This document shows, piece after piece, positions 12,311-23,437 of a stretch of DNA of 64,000 bases. A program made the translations under genes and the position numbers. Origin of the DNA: Atherinomorus stipes (Eukaryota > Chordata > Actinopteri > Atheriniformes > Atherinidae). The stretch's first letter is position 1. Every line of letters begins with the position of its first letter. The notes below the pieces were generated by a model. The model did not search any database and was not told where the DNA came from. It saw only the letters and a list, made by a program, of their open reading frames with translations. Where the stretch lies: assembly GCA_023101725.1 (NCBI GenBank), contig JALJCO010012839.1, forward strand, positions 29,045-93,044, written 5' to 3'.

Positions 12311-12976
12311 AATTGTCTTCTGGTCCAGAATGTCTCTCTACTTTCCTCCATTCATTCTTCCTTCAATCATATGAAGTCTGCCAGAACCACATGCTGAAAA
12401 ACAGCCCCCACCATGATGCTGCCACCTCCAAACTTCACTGTTGCTATGGTGTTTTGGTGCCATTTCTCCTCCAAACATGTTGTGTCTTATGACATGTGCA
12501 GAGTTCAGTTCTGGTCTCATCTGACCAGACTATATTTTCCCAGAATGTCATGGGTTTGTCCAGATGTTGTGTTGCAAACTTCAAACCAGCATCAACCTGC
12601 TTCTTCTTCAGAAATGGAGTCTTGCGTGGTGTGCGTGCATGAAGGCCATGGCGGTTGAGTGCGTTCCTTCTTGTTTTCTCTGAAACAACTGTAGCTGCTG
12701 GTTCCAGGTCTTTCTGAAGCTCTCCACGAGTGGTCCTGGGCTGCTGGAGAACCTTTCTGATGATTGTTCTGACTCCTCTGTCTGAAATCTTGTGAGGAGC
12801 ACCTGGCCGTGGCCGCTTTATGACCATGCCGTGTTCTTTCCACTTCCGGATGATGGTCCCAATGGTGCTCACTGGAACTTTCAGAAGTTTACAAATGCAC
12901 CTGGAACCAATGCCTTCAGTGTGTTTGCAATAATAAGGCTGCGTAGGTCTTTAGACAGCTCTTTGCTTTTACCCAT
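12311..12976 (-). pseudogene. Tc1/mariner transposase pseudogene
   Basis: The start, MGKSKELSKDLRSLIIA, is at 12976 on the minus strand. The reading then shifts frame and continues with STIGTIIRKWKEHGMVIKRP, a helix-turn-helix region, and KPMTFWENIVWSDET, which includes the first Asp of the DDE catalytic triad. A further frameshift leads to CFSACGSGRLHMIEGRMNG. The C-terminal part, with the last acidic residue, is gone. At least two frameshifts and the truncation make it non-functional. It is a typical fish Tc1-like transposase. Confidence 0.85.
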
Positions 12977-13189
12977 CATGCAATGCTTCTTGTCTGACAC
13001 CTTGGTGATGAGAAACCTTTTTAAAGGCATCAATCAGGACTAAAGCAGCTGATATTACTTTGCTCTGATAGGGGACAGGATTACTTTCTAAATACTGACA
13101 GACTCCAGCTGCTTTCGTGGCTTTCAGTTCTTTTTGTCTCCATTTCTTCATGTGTTCAATAATTATTCCCTGTGTCATTTCACTATATT

Positions 13190-13639
13190 ACACATAACTT
13201 CATTCATGGACAGAAATGTTAGCATTTCTTTGTATGTGTGCATTACTTGGGTTGTTGCCGACATCTGGTGAAAATTTCATGTCAATAGCTCTCCTAGAAA
13301 TATATTTCTGAGAAAAATGTTGAAGTGTTTAATACTTTTTATCCCTGCTGTAAATACAAAAGAGCTGTCATGCTCCTCTCCCAGTTCCTGCTGCTGCGCC
13401 ATTTTTCTTCTTCTGCGATCACAAAACACAGCCGTATTGCATTGTGGTATCCGGGAGTAAAATGTAGGGTACATTGCTTGTATGCTTACATTTGCAGTGC
13501 ATTGTGGGTATTTTGTGGTGAACGAAAAATTGTGAAGAGAATTTGAACACCGCAAAATGGCCTGCTCACTATATGGTGCACTACATCTGTGATCAGGAGC
13601 GATTTCGAACACAGCTACTGACTCGGGCAGCAGTTTCCC
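13190..13639. other. Unassigned sequence, possible MITE remnant
   Basis: Phrases around 13430-13600 (cattgtggtatccggg, cactatatggtgcactac) resemble common fish non-autonomous DNA transposons by recall. No termini could be defined. Confidence 0.25.
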
Positions 13640-13956
13640 TCCATGATGCTTCTCTCTAGCAGCAGTGATACTTTCCTTCCTTTCTTCCTTTACTCTTTCT
13701 TTCTTTCTTGCCTTCTGTCTAGGCTGATGGAAGACTTCTGCCTTTCTCTTCCAAAACCCTTCAGGGCATTTGTCAAGAACCGTACCTTGTCTGGTCAGTG
13801 GGATAAGGGTTATGAATATGTTTTTCCTTCTTTGACTGTTTCTCCTAACATTGAGCACTGGTTTGAGGAGGTGGACGGCCTTTTGTCTTTGAAAACCCTA
13901 ACTTTGGGGAGTTTTGAGAAGTTGGAGAAGAAGGCCCTTTACTACGTCCGTTTTAA
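13640..13956 (+). pseudogene. Tx1/L1-group LINE ORF2 C-terminal fragment, 5' half
   Basis: The translation includes PSLTVSPNIEHWFEEVDG and KTLTLGSFEKLEKKALYYV, matching by recall the region after the reverse transcriptase in Tx1-type LINEs. It breaks off at the TTAA at 13953-13956. The reading continues in frame at 23434-23437 (also TTAA), so the two fragments are one LINE copy split by later insertions. Confidence 0.6.
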
Positions 13957-14063
13957 AGGAATAGTCCACCCACAGAATGATGTAACTTTATTTTCCACTT
14001 CCCCTCATGGTGAGAAAGACTCTGGAGCACTTTTTTAATACCTTAAATGCAGCCAGCGATCAG

Positions 14064-14965
14064 GGCCCGGTTGTTCAATTCCGGTTATTTTAACCACTGG
14101 TAACCCCTAACGGTCCGTTAAATCCTTACCGCCGGTCGACTGTTAAATTGCGTTGTTCAAAGATGGTAGTCATGCCGCAGCTAACAGCTCCGTCAAAGTT
14201 AACCACAGGGTTAGCACCACTGGTTAGCACCAATGTATCCCACAATTCCCCATTTTGTTTACTTGGTTTGAAAAAATAATGTTGTAAGTCTTGTCTCTTA
14301 TTGCTGTGAGGAAGACACGGGGGGGCGCTCTCACTTTTTTTCCCACCGTGAACAGAGCTGCTGTTAGCCACAACACACACTTCCTCATCCCCCAGTCTCT
14401 CCATCCTTCCCCGTTCTCTTCACACTCCTGCGCGCCCCCCCAGCTCATCCGGCCTCACAGCACAGCAAACCCTCAACAGAACACACGGGACACAGAAAGT
14501 ATTGATAAGCAAACGATCCCTTTCACTTAAGGAAAAAGAGGCAGAAATTTCTCTGCGGATGAAGAAAATGTCATTCTAAATAGTGAGTCCGTCGTGTCCA
14601 CAGTTCGTTGCGCGCTCCAAATCGACTCGAAAGGATTACATATATGCATTCTTTCCGAAGTGGTGCGCAGCTCCTCGTTAGAATAATCCCCGATATCAAA
14701 ATCAAAGCCGCAATAACCGCCGTCCTTCCTTCTCTGAACCGGCATCATGAACGCAGCGTTAGCAACAAACGGCATAATGAGAGAAAACCACACCGTTAAG
14801 ACTTTAGCGGCGGTCCTTAGGTGTGTTAACTTTAACGTTAAGATAACACACGGTTAAAATTAACTGAGTTTTGAACAACAACATAACCGGACTGTTAAAG
14901 TTAACGGTCGGCTAAATGTATTTAACGGCTGGTTAAAAGATAACGGAGTTTTGAACAACTGGGCC
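14064..14965 (-). mobile_element. PIF/Harbinger element nested in the left arm
   Basis: The termini GGCCCGGTTGTTCAA and TTGAACAACTGGGCC are inverted with one mismatch. A 3-bp duplication CAG lies at 14061-14063 and 14966-14968. The uninterrupted sister arm at about 22719-22730 shows the empty site with a single CAG. The minus strand around 14590-14790 encodes fragments such as RRKDGGYCGFDFDIGDYSNEE and, in another frame, VDLERATNCGHDG, typical of the Harbinger transposase N-terminus. The element is internally deleted and non-autonomous. Confidence 0.8.
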
Positions 14966-15402
14966 CAGGAAGGCTTCTCGTTTTCCTCCAACTTTCATAA
15001 AATGGAGCTTGCCGGGTTCCGAGCCAAAAAGGTCCATAAAAGTCCATAAAAACTTGTCAATATTCCTCCATACTGCTCGTCCAATGTAATCCAAGTGTCC
15101 TGAGTGGGTAGCATCCAGAATTTACTGGAAACGTCATTTAGTAGACTTTTAGAACCTAAACAGCAGAACATCGTTCTTCCGTGAAGCGCGCATATGCGCA
15201 TTCACAAAACTACGGAAGCCTTAGCATTCAGAGCCTACCCTGCCGATAATACAAGCGTAGAAGAAGAAACTAGCTGTTTACATTGTGCTAAGAGCGACAG
15301 AGCTGCAGACAAACCGGGACAAACACAAGAGGGTCCAAGAGGGGTTGATGTTGATTTAAAACAAACAAAGAAAGAAAGCATAACTACACTGATAGGGCGG
15401 TA

Positions 15403-18400
15403 TTGTTGGGCGGAGACTTCAACATGGTATATGATCCAGGTATGGACAGGCTCAGTACAGCAGGACATAACAAAATATGGCATTCATCGGATATCGTTAA
15501 GCAGTACATGAAGGATTTCGGCCTTTGTGATGCATGGCGATCTCATCACCCCACCACGAGACAATATACCTTCTTCTCCTCAGTTCACCATTCCTACTCT
15601 AGATTAGATTACTTCTTAACCAGCAGCTCACTGATGAGTGAAATCTCAGGAATAGAAATCCACCCAATAACCATCAGTGATCACGCACCAGTATCATTAA
15701 CTCTGAGAAATAAAACTATTAAACCAGCAACTAGGAGTTGGAGAATTAATATATCATTACTGAAAGATCCTGAGTTTATCAGCTATTTTAAAAGAGAATG
15801 GTCCATTTATCTAGAGAACAACGATGCACCAGAAACTCCAGCATGTGTCCTTTGGGAAGCAGGTAAAGCAGTAATGCGAGGGAAAATAATTTCCTTCTCT
15901 TCCCATAAGAAAAAAAAAGAAGCTGCAAGAATCTCAGAATTAGAAGTTAGAATTAAATCACTAGAAGACGCCTACCCGGTCTCCCCGGAGGAACACATGC
16001 TGAATGATATAAGGAAATTCAAGCTCGAGTTAAACAAAATAATAGACCAAAAAACACAATTCTTAGTTCAAAGACTTCGTTTAGAAAACTTCGACCATGG
16101 TAACAAGTCTGGCAAGCTTCTAGCTAATCAGTTAAAAATAAATAAGGAAAAAGCAACAATCTCCTCTGTTAAAGACTCAGAAGGAAGTATCAGCCATGAT
16201 CCTGACCAGATAAATAACATTTTTAGAAACTTCTACAGAACACTATATAAATCACAAATAAACCCCACAGATGATGATATTAATCAATTTCTTAATAGTA
16301 TCATTCTTCCAAAACTACAACAGGAAAACATTATGGTTTTAGATTCACCCCTCTCAATAAGTGAATTACATGACGCTCTGCAACATATGCCCAATAATAA
16401 AGCCCCAGGCCCAGATGGATATCCGGTCGAATTTTACAAAGAGTTCTGGACAATTCTGGCTCCCACTTTTTTATAAAATGATACTAGAAATAAAAGAGAA
16501 ACAGAAAATACCACCAAATATGAATTCAGCAAATATCACCGTATTATTAAAACCAGGTAAAGACCCGACACTTCCAGCTAGTTATCGGCCAATCTCATTA
16601 ATAAATGTAGATCTTAAGATAATCAGCAAAGCACTCGCTAAAAGGATAGAAAAAATAACTCCTCTGATAATACATCCTGATCAAACTGGTTTTATTAAAG
16701 GTCGACATTCTTCTACTAACACACGCAGGCTGATTAATCTAATAGACTATGCTACCATTCATAATCTGGAATCCACTATCATCTCGTTAGATGCAGAAAA
16801 AGCCTTCGATCGCGTTAACTGGAAATTCCTATTTGCAACATTAAATAAATTTGGTTTTGGTCCTTATTTCATAGACTGGATAAAAATACTTTATAACAAC
16901 CCTAATGCATGTGTGAGGACCAATGACCAAACTTCTCCAAGTTTCTGTTTACAGCGAGGCACCAGGCAGGGCTGCCCGCTCTCCCCTTCACTTTTTGCCA
17001 TTTTCATTGAACCACTAGCAGCCGCTATAAGACAGGACAGAGATATTAAAGGGATCCCCGGCAAAAATCTAGAACATAAAGTAAGTCTTTATGCAGACGA
17101 CGTACTGCTTTTCCTCCAGAACTCATCAACATCTCTCTCCCAGACAATCACATTGATCAATAAATTTTCAATGATATCTGAGTACTCCATTAACTGGACC
17201 AAGACTACAGCTTTATCTGTTAATTGTATTTTACAAAACATTCCTAACACCACAATACAGTCTGGTAATATCAGATATTTATGAATAAATATTTCCCCAC
17301 AACTTTCAGAGTTAATAAAGTTAAATTATGTCCAGCTATTAAAGTCAATAGAGGAAGATCTCACACGATGGAAGCACTTACCCATATCACTCATGGGGAG
17401 AGCTGCTACCATCAAAATGATGGTTCTACCGAAAATTAACTACTTGTTCTCAATGATACCCACTAAACCTTCCTCCAGTTGGTTTAAGTCACTGGACTCT
17501 CACATTTCCAAATTCCTTTGGAAAAATAAGCCATCACGTATCAGTTTAAAAACCTTACAACAGGTAAAAGACCGGGGAGGGTTAGACTCACCCAATTTCA
17601 ATTATTATTTCCTAGCAAATAAGCTACAATTTATTTCCAAATGGCTGAAACCTACCCATCTAGATGAACCGTGGCTAGACACAGAACAAGCATTATGTGA
17701 GGATCTGGATGTCTCTGATTTGCCGTTCATCAGTTCAGCAGTCAGATCTCATAAATGCTTTAAAAGTATCAACATCTGCTCTACTCTGAAAGCATGGTGG
17801 GAATTCCTGAAATTAACCGAGTCTTCTATTATTCCATGTAAACTCCCACCCATCTGGAATAACCTGGATATTTTACAAAACAAGAAAATGATTAATTTTG
17901 TGCATTGGAAGGATAAAGGAGTAAAACAATTACAACATATCATTGAAAATGGAAAATTCCTGTCATTTAACACACTCACCTTACAATACGGGATCAGTAG
18001 TACTAAATTCTTAGAATACCATCAACTTAAATCTATATTATGCAAAAAATATACCTCTAACCAACTGAACCTGCAGACTCCGGTCAGGGTAGCAGAATTC
18101 CTGAATCTCTCTATCCCCAAACTACTGTCGAAAATATATAGATTAGTATTAAAACTGGATGATTCAATTTCCCTTCCAACTTCGAAGTGGGAGGCTGACT
18201 TGTCCAGAACCCTTAACCAAAACACATGGACACAGATATGTTTAAACACGTTCCTAATGACTAAAAACTCAAATATGCAGTTGATACAATTCAAGGTTTT
18301 ACACAGAGTACATTACACAGGACAGAGGATGTTCAAGATGGGTCTGTCACCTTCAAATATTTGTTTGCACTGCAATGAGAATACAACAGACAATTATCTT

Positions 18401-18748
18401 CACGCCTTGTGGTCTTGTCCACCTGTCCAGAGGTTTTGGCTTCAGGTATGTGATGACCTGTCAACGTGGCTCAGGTGTAACTTTCCTGCAAGCCCCACAC
18501 TGTGTTTACTGGGGGACTTGGATGAGATCAACACGGTAACCAACTATGCACATATGATACTTACTGTATTATGTATTGCAAAGAAAACTATCTTGGTAAA
18601 CTGGAAATCCAAAAATAATCTGAGCATTAGCCAGTTTAGGAATTTCTTAGTAGACCATATCAGTATTGAGACGATGTCTGCCTCCTCTAAGAACCAGTTA
18701 GATGAATTCCACTCCCTCTGGTCCCCTGTGATTAGCTCCATCACTTAA
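15403..18748 (+). pseudogene. L1 ORF2: partial endonuclease plus reverse transcriptase
   Basis: The endonuclease C-terminal half keeps GGDFNMVYDP and the catalytic-type ISDHAPV. The reverse transcriptase follows, with NNKAPGPDGYPVEFYKEFW, SLDAEKAFDRVNW, RGTRQGCPLSPSLFA and the active-site SLYADDVLLF. The C-terminus carries CLHCNENTTDNYLHALWSC, the cysteine/histidine cluster of L1 ORF2. Two lesions are visible. One is a frameshift in a T-run at about 16467-16473. The other is a TGA at 17282-17284 where the frame otherwise continues to 18748. The domain order and motifs are those of fish L1. The copy is fairly young but cannot make a full enzyme. Confidence 0.9.
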
Positions 18749-21660
18749 CGTTGGGGTAGGAGAGCCGCCTCGGCCATGTGGGGGTTGGGTGCTGGCGAGT
18801 GCTTGATGGCTATGGATCCCTGGCGGTTGACTTGGGGGGGGTCTGGGCTGCCTCGCCGCTGGAGCGGGACTGTATCCAGCCGGATGGTGGGGATGGGGGT
18901 CAGCGGTTGGGGCTGCTCTGTGGCGGTGGGCGGGTCGCTGGTAGGACCCTGACCGGTTGCTGTCAGCCGGCGCTTGGTGGCTGGGGCCGTCCTGGGGCGG
19001 GGGAGGGGGGGAGTCCTGGGCACTGGTGCTCGGGGGGGATGCATGTCTGTTCTTTGGGGAGGTGGCTCGGATCCTGGCCCGGGAGGCAGGGGGCACCTGC
19101 CTCCTCTGGTTTGGGCCGGCCCTCACATCCTTGTGTCTAGTCTCTGCACCGGGGGCCGGGGCGCCTCTGCTATGTGTGTGTGTGTCAGTCAGGGTGTATG
19201 TGTGGGGTGGGGGGGGGGTGGGGGGGGGGGTGTGGGGGTGGGGGGGGGGGGGTGGGGTGGGCGGGGGGGGGTGTTGGTGGTGTGGGGGGGGGGGGGGGTT
19301 GCGGGGTGGCCGGGTCTTTTCTGCGCCGGGTGCCTGTCCTGCCCGGCTGATGTGTGGGTTGGGACTGACCTGCACAAATTCATTTGTGTGGGTTGGTCTC
19401 CACTGGTTCGGGGGCTGGGTGGGGTGGGCTTGTGGCGTGGGGGAGGGTTGGTGGCCCTGTGGTCCCCATTCATGGTGTATGTGGGTGGGTGTATGCCTGG
19501 AGGGGGGCATGAGTGCAGGAGGGTGTGTGTGTATAGTTGCCTGTGGGAGTGTATGGGGGTGAGGGGGTGGGTGAGGGTGCATGGTAGAAGAATGTTTAAG
19601 TGTGGGTGGTGGGGGTGCATTGGTGGGGTTTGTGTGTGTCGGGTGGGAGGGGTTTGGGTGAGGAGCGGAGGTGGATCTGTGAGGGGATGGGATGCGGGGC
19701 AGCATGAGGGTGGTGTGAGAGGGTGTATGGGCTGGTGGCTTCTGGCACGGTTGGAGGATTGTGTATGTCACAGCCGGGGTGGGGGTGCGGGCTTGTGTAA
19801 AGGAGAGGGGGGCATGGGGTCCAGAAGGGCGGATGTGCGGGGACTAGCTGGCTACGTGGGAGGGGCGGGAGGGGAGGATGTGGATGGGATGGGGGAGTGT
19901 TGGCAGGGGTAATGTTGTGGGTTGTTTGGGGTAAGGTGTGGGGGTGATAGGATAGAATGGGGGAGGGGAAAAAATGTATGTATGTGTGTGTATCTATATA
20001 TCAGTATAAATAAATAAATAAAAGCAGATCTGCGTGCCTCTTGGGGGGTCTGCAGGGCCTGGGGAAGGTGGGCCTGCAACTCTGGCCCCTCCGCTGACCT
20101 CGTTCGCTCTGGTCCCTGTCCCCCCTCCCTGACCTGGGTTGGTCGGGCGCCATGCCTGCCCCCTTCTGCCCTGGAGGGATCCCGTAAGGCAGGTGTACCT
20201 AATGCCGGTAACGGCTCATCTTCCAGGGGGGAACTCACCCCCCCCTGGCCTCCCTTCCCAAGACTTCTCTCCCCCTCTGCTCTACCTTACACTCACACAT
20301 GTAGGGTCTTGAGGAAGGCGTGTGTCAAGAGGGCGTGGTGAGGGGGGGGGGGACGAAAGTGCTTCTGTTTGCTGCATCTAGAGACAGCCTGCTCCCCAGT
20401 TTTAACCACACTTAGACACCTAAACACATAAAATAACGACAGCTCACAACCACTTCTGGGAGGCGGGCCATATAGCGTGTGGAAGGAGGGAGGGGGGTTG
20501 GGTGGTCATACCACCTACGTGACCCCACTATCGACATGACTTGGTACTGACCCTCAGTTTTAACTGTAAACAACACACATCTTACACACAGTCATGAGTG
20601 CGGGGGGAACAGGGTCCTTCTCTACCCAGGTCTCTCGGGCGCTACTGGGGGAAGGGGGGGCAGTGGCTGCTTCTCGTGCTAGCGGTCATGGCCGGCTGCA
20701 TTGCGGGGGATCTGCTGGCTCGGGGGATGCCTGGCCTGCTGCCTCCGGGTGTGGGTGGGTTGGGGGTGAATGTGCCGGGGGCTTGGAGTTCGCGGCTCCT
20801 TCCCTGGCTTGGGCTACCACTCAGGAGGCATGGAGGCAAGGGTAAGAGTGAGGTGGGTGTATGAGGACAAATGAATGAGAATGTGAAAGAAGAAATGTGG
20901 GAGGGGGAATTTGGGCTGGAAGAGGGAGGAGATGTGGGTAAGTGGTTGGAGGAAAGGGGGGACGGGGGAGGGAGGCGCATGCTTGTGAGTGTCTGGTGGG
21001 GATGGTCGTGAGGGTCTGAAGAAAGAAGGGCGGGAGTGTGACAGGTCAGGGTGAAGGGTGGGGCCGGACATGTATGGGGGGGGTGTATGGGGTACTGGGG
21101 GTATAGGGAGGTGGGGGCGTATGTGGTGGGTGGAGGGAGGGGTCGGTGCAGGTGTGTGGACGGAGTGAATGTGTGTATTAGAGGGTATCAGGAGGTGGGG
21201 GGTATGTGTGGAGGCCAGAGGGAGGAGGGTGTTGGGGATGGAGGGAGGAGTGAGTGTGGGTATGTAAGGTTGGAGGGCGGAGCGAGTGGTGTGCATGTGT
21301 GTGGGGGGTGTGTTATGTGGGGCGGGCGGGGTGGGGGGGGGTTGGGGCCCGGGGTGGGGGGGGTGGGGGTGGTTTAGGTGGTGTTGGGGTAGTGGGTGGG
21401 GAGGGAGTGAGTGTGGTGGTGGTGTAGGGGGGTGGTAGCAGTAGTAGCGCACTGGTGTCAAGTGTGTGGGGCAGGGACGTCGGGGTGGGGGCTGCTCTGT
21501 CCTGGGGGGGTGTCGTCTGGGGGGTCCTCCTGGGTTTGAGGAGGTGGCTCGGATCTGGGCCCCCTAGTGACTGCTGGGGGCCTGGGTAGTGAGCTTTGCG
21601 GGCTTCCTCCTCCTTGCAGAGACGAGGATGCATCTGCATGACTGTATCACCACGGAGCAC
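18749..21660 (+). repeat. G-rich 3' part of the L1 element
   Basis: This is 2.9 kb of strongly G-rich sequence on the L1 sense strand, with many runs of four or more G (for example 19206-19300 and 21310-21370). It follows directly after the ORF2 stop. An A-rich stretch, ataaataaataaataaa, sits at about 20010-20027. The long Pro/His-rich readings on the minus strand here are composition artefacts. Mammalian L1 3' UTRs also contain G-rich quadruplex-forming tracts; this one is much longer. Confidence 0.7.
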
Positions 21661-21683
21661 CCTTTATTATGCATGTTGATACT

Positions 21684-21915
21684 GTGACACTGCTTCCCAT
21701 TGCGCTGACTAGGTTGTACCTCTTCTCTACTTCCCATTGCGCTGACTAGGTTGTACCTCTTCTCTACTTCCCATTGCTCTGACTAGGTTGTACCTCTTCT
21801 CTACTTCCCATTGCTCTGACTAGGTTGTACCTCTTCTCTACTTCCCATTGCTCTGACTAGGTTGTACCTCTTCTCTACTTCTCATTGCGATGACTAGGTT
21901 TTACCTCTTCTCTGC
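21684..21915 (+). repeat. 37-bp tandem repeat in the L1 tail, about 6 copies
   Basis: The unit contains cttcccattgcgctgact followed by aggttgtacctcttctcta, 37 bp in all. Copies differ by GCGCTG/GCTCTG/GCGATG. The array lies between the G-rich part and the A-rich tail of the L1. A CT microsatellite follows at about 22080-22106. Confidence 0.9.
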
Positions 21916-22829
21916 GTAGTTCTGCGTGTGTTTGTATGATCTGAGGATATTTAAGCCACCTGCAGGTCCTCCTGTAGGGGATTGCTTGTTTTGTTTTCCG
22001 ACAGAGACCTTGGAATGTTGTTTAGGGATTTCTGTACAGATGTACCAGTGAACTGTGGAAGTGGATTCATGTTTTCTATTTCTCTCTCTCTCTCTCTCTC
22101 TCTCTTCCTCTTCCATACTCCTTTCTCTCTGTTCCACTTTCTATCATTACCTCTGTTAACTTTCATTTCTCCCTTGTCAAGCCCAGCAGTATGAAATGGA
22201 ATGCTGTTATAGACAAATGTTTAATTAAAGAAATGAAATTAATAAACAGGATATCCAGGGGAGCCTTATGTTCATGAAGCTCCCCTTGGCAAAGCAAAAC
22301 TGTTCAACACAATAAAGCAATCAGATTTCCATTCTGCTGCTATGATGCTGGACAGGACAAGTAAAAAAAGAGAAAAAATGAGAAAAGACGAGAAAAGAAA
22401 AAAAAAAGAAACAAAGAAAGAAAGAAAAGGAGAACGCGCGATCTTGTCTGCCACGGCTTCCGTAGTTTTCGTGAATGCGCATCAGCGTGCTCACACGAGA
22501 TGTGATGTAGTACTGATGTAGTACTGTTTAGGCTCTAAAATCTACTAAATGATGGTTTCCAGTAAATTCTGGACGCTACCCACTCAGGACACTTGGATTA
22601 CATTGGACGAGCAGTATGGAGGAATAATGACAAGTTTTTGTGGACTTTTATGGACCTTTTTGGCTCAGACCCCGGTGAACTCCATTATATGAAAGTTGGG
22701 GGGAAACTAGAAACCTTCCTGATCACCGGCTGCATTTGAGATATTAAAAAAGTGCTCCAGAGTCTTTCTCACCATGAGGGGAAGTGGAAAATAAAGTTAC
22801 ATCATTCTGTGGGTAGAATATTCCTTTAA

Positions 22830-23433
22830 AGTTGTACTTCCATGGTGATGTCATTAATATTTCTGTGTTCTCCATTATTATTGAATGCATTCTGCATCGT
22901 TTCTGTTTAAAAAAACCTTCTGGTATCTTTGTATCCAGCTGTATTTGTATACTAGAAGAGAGGCTTGTGGTCCAACGGCAGCTTTTCCGGGTCCTTCTCA
23001 TGAATTTCCGTCTGATTGGCTGCCTCCCATCAGTGTATGAAGGAAGCTCCGCCCTCCGCTCTTATTTTGTTACAGACAGGAAATAGAGCCGACAAACAAG
23101 TTTGTTCCACCATGCTAACAAACAGTTAGCTAATTAGCTTCTCAACTCCGAAGCTACAGTCGTGCCGTCTTTACTTCTAGTGTGTAGTGGAGGGTTACCT
23201 GCCTTCCAATGGACAGATAGAAACCCCACGTGGGATACGCTATTTGCAATGTGACGTAGAAGTGCGAGGCTGTTCCCGATTCGCTCTTTTCTTCGTATTG
23301 TTTCTCTGATGAGAAAGCACAGCTGACTGGGGGCAACGCAACGCTAGCAAGTCAGCATGTGTAAGTAAACAAGGGGAAACCCTCCGTATTTCAGAAGGAG
23401 CAAGTTAAACGGCTTTTCAGTGGAAGGAGGCCT
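22830..23433. mobile_element. Possible TTAA-flanked MITE, 604 bp
   Basis: It is bounded by TTAA at 22826-22829 and 23434-23437. Its ends are weakly inverted (AGTTGTACTTCCA and, reversed, AGGCCTCCTTCCA; 9 of 13 agree). It fills the gap between the composite's right arm and the resumed LINE, as a second TTAA-targeting insertion at the same site would. It has no coding sequence. Confidence 0.45.
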
Positions 23434-23437
23434 TTAA

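Larger units (their letters stand above)
15360..22430 (+). mobile_element. 5'-truncated fish-type L1 LINE
   Basis: It comprises an ORF2 pseudogene (15403-18748), then a long G-rich 3' part (18749-21660), a 37-bp tandem repeat, and a tail with AATAAA at about 22311 and A-rich sequence at about 22361-22430. The 5' end, including ORF1 and the first part of the endonuclease, is missing, as is usual for LINE insertions. Flanking duplications were not resolved because the insertion lies within an inverted-repeat element. Confidence 0.75.
13957..22825. mobile_element. TTAA-flanked composite with long terminal inverted repeats
   Basis: The left end, TTAA|AGGAATAGTCCACCC (13953 onward), is mirrored at the right, GGGTAGAATATTCCT|TTAA (to 22829). 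The arms are roughly 13957-14063 plus 14966-15220 on the left and 22450-22825 on the right. They match closely in inverted orientation, apart from a nested Harbinger element in the left arm. Between the arms sits a 5'-truncated L1 (about 15360-22430). TTAA duplication and AGG ends fit Kolobok or piggyBac-type elements. No transposase of that kind was seen. Confidence 0.65.

Noticed and set aside
18698..21660. Pro/His-rich and Gly-rich proteins on both strands of the G-rich region
   Set aside because: The base composition removes stop codons. The region is the 3' part of an L1 and shows no protein domain.
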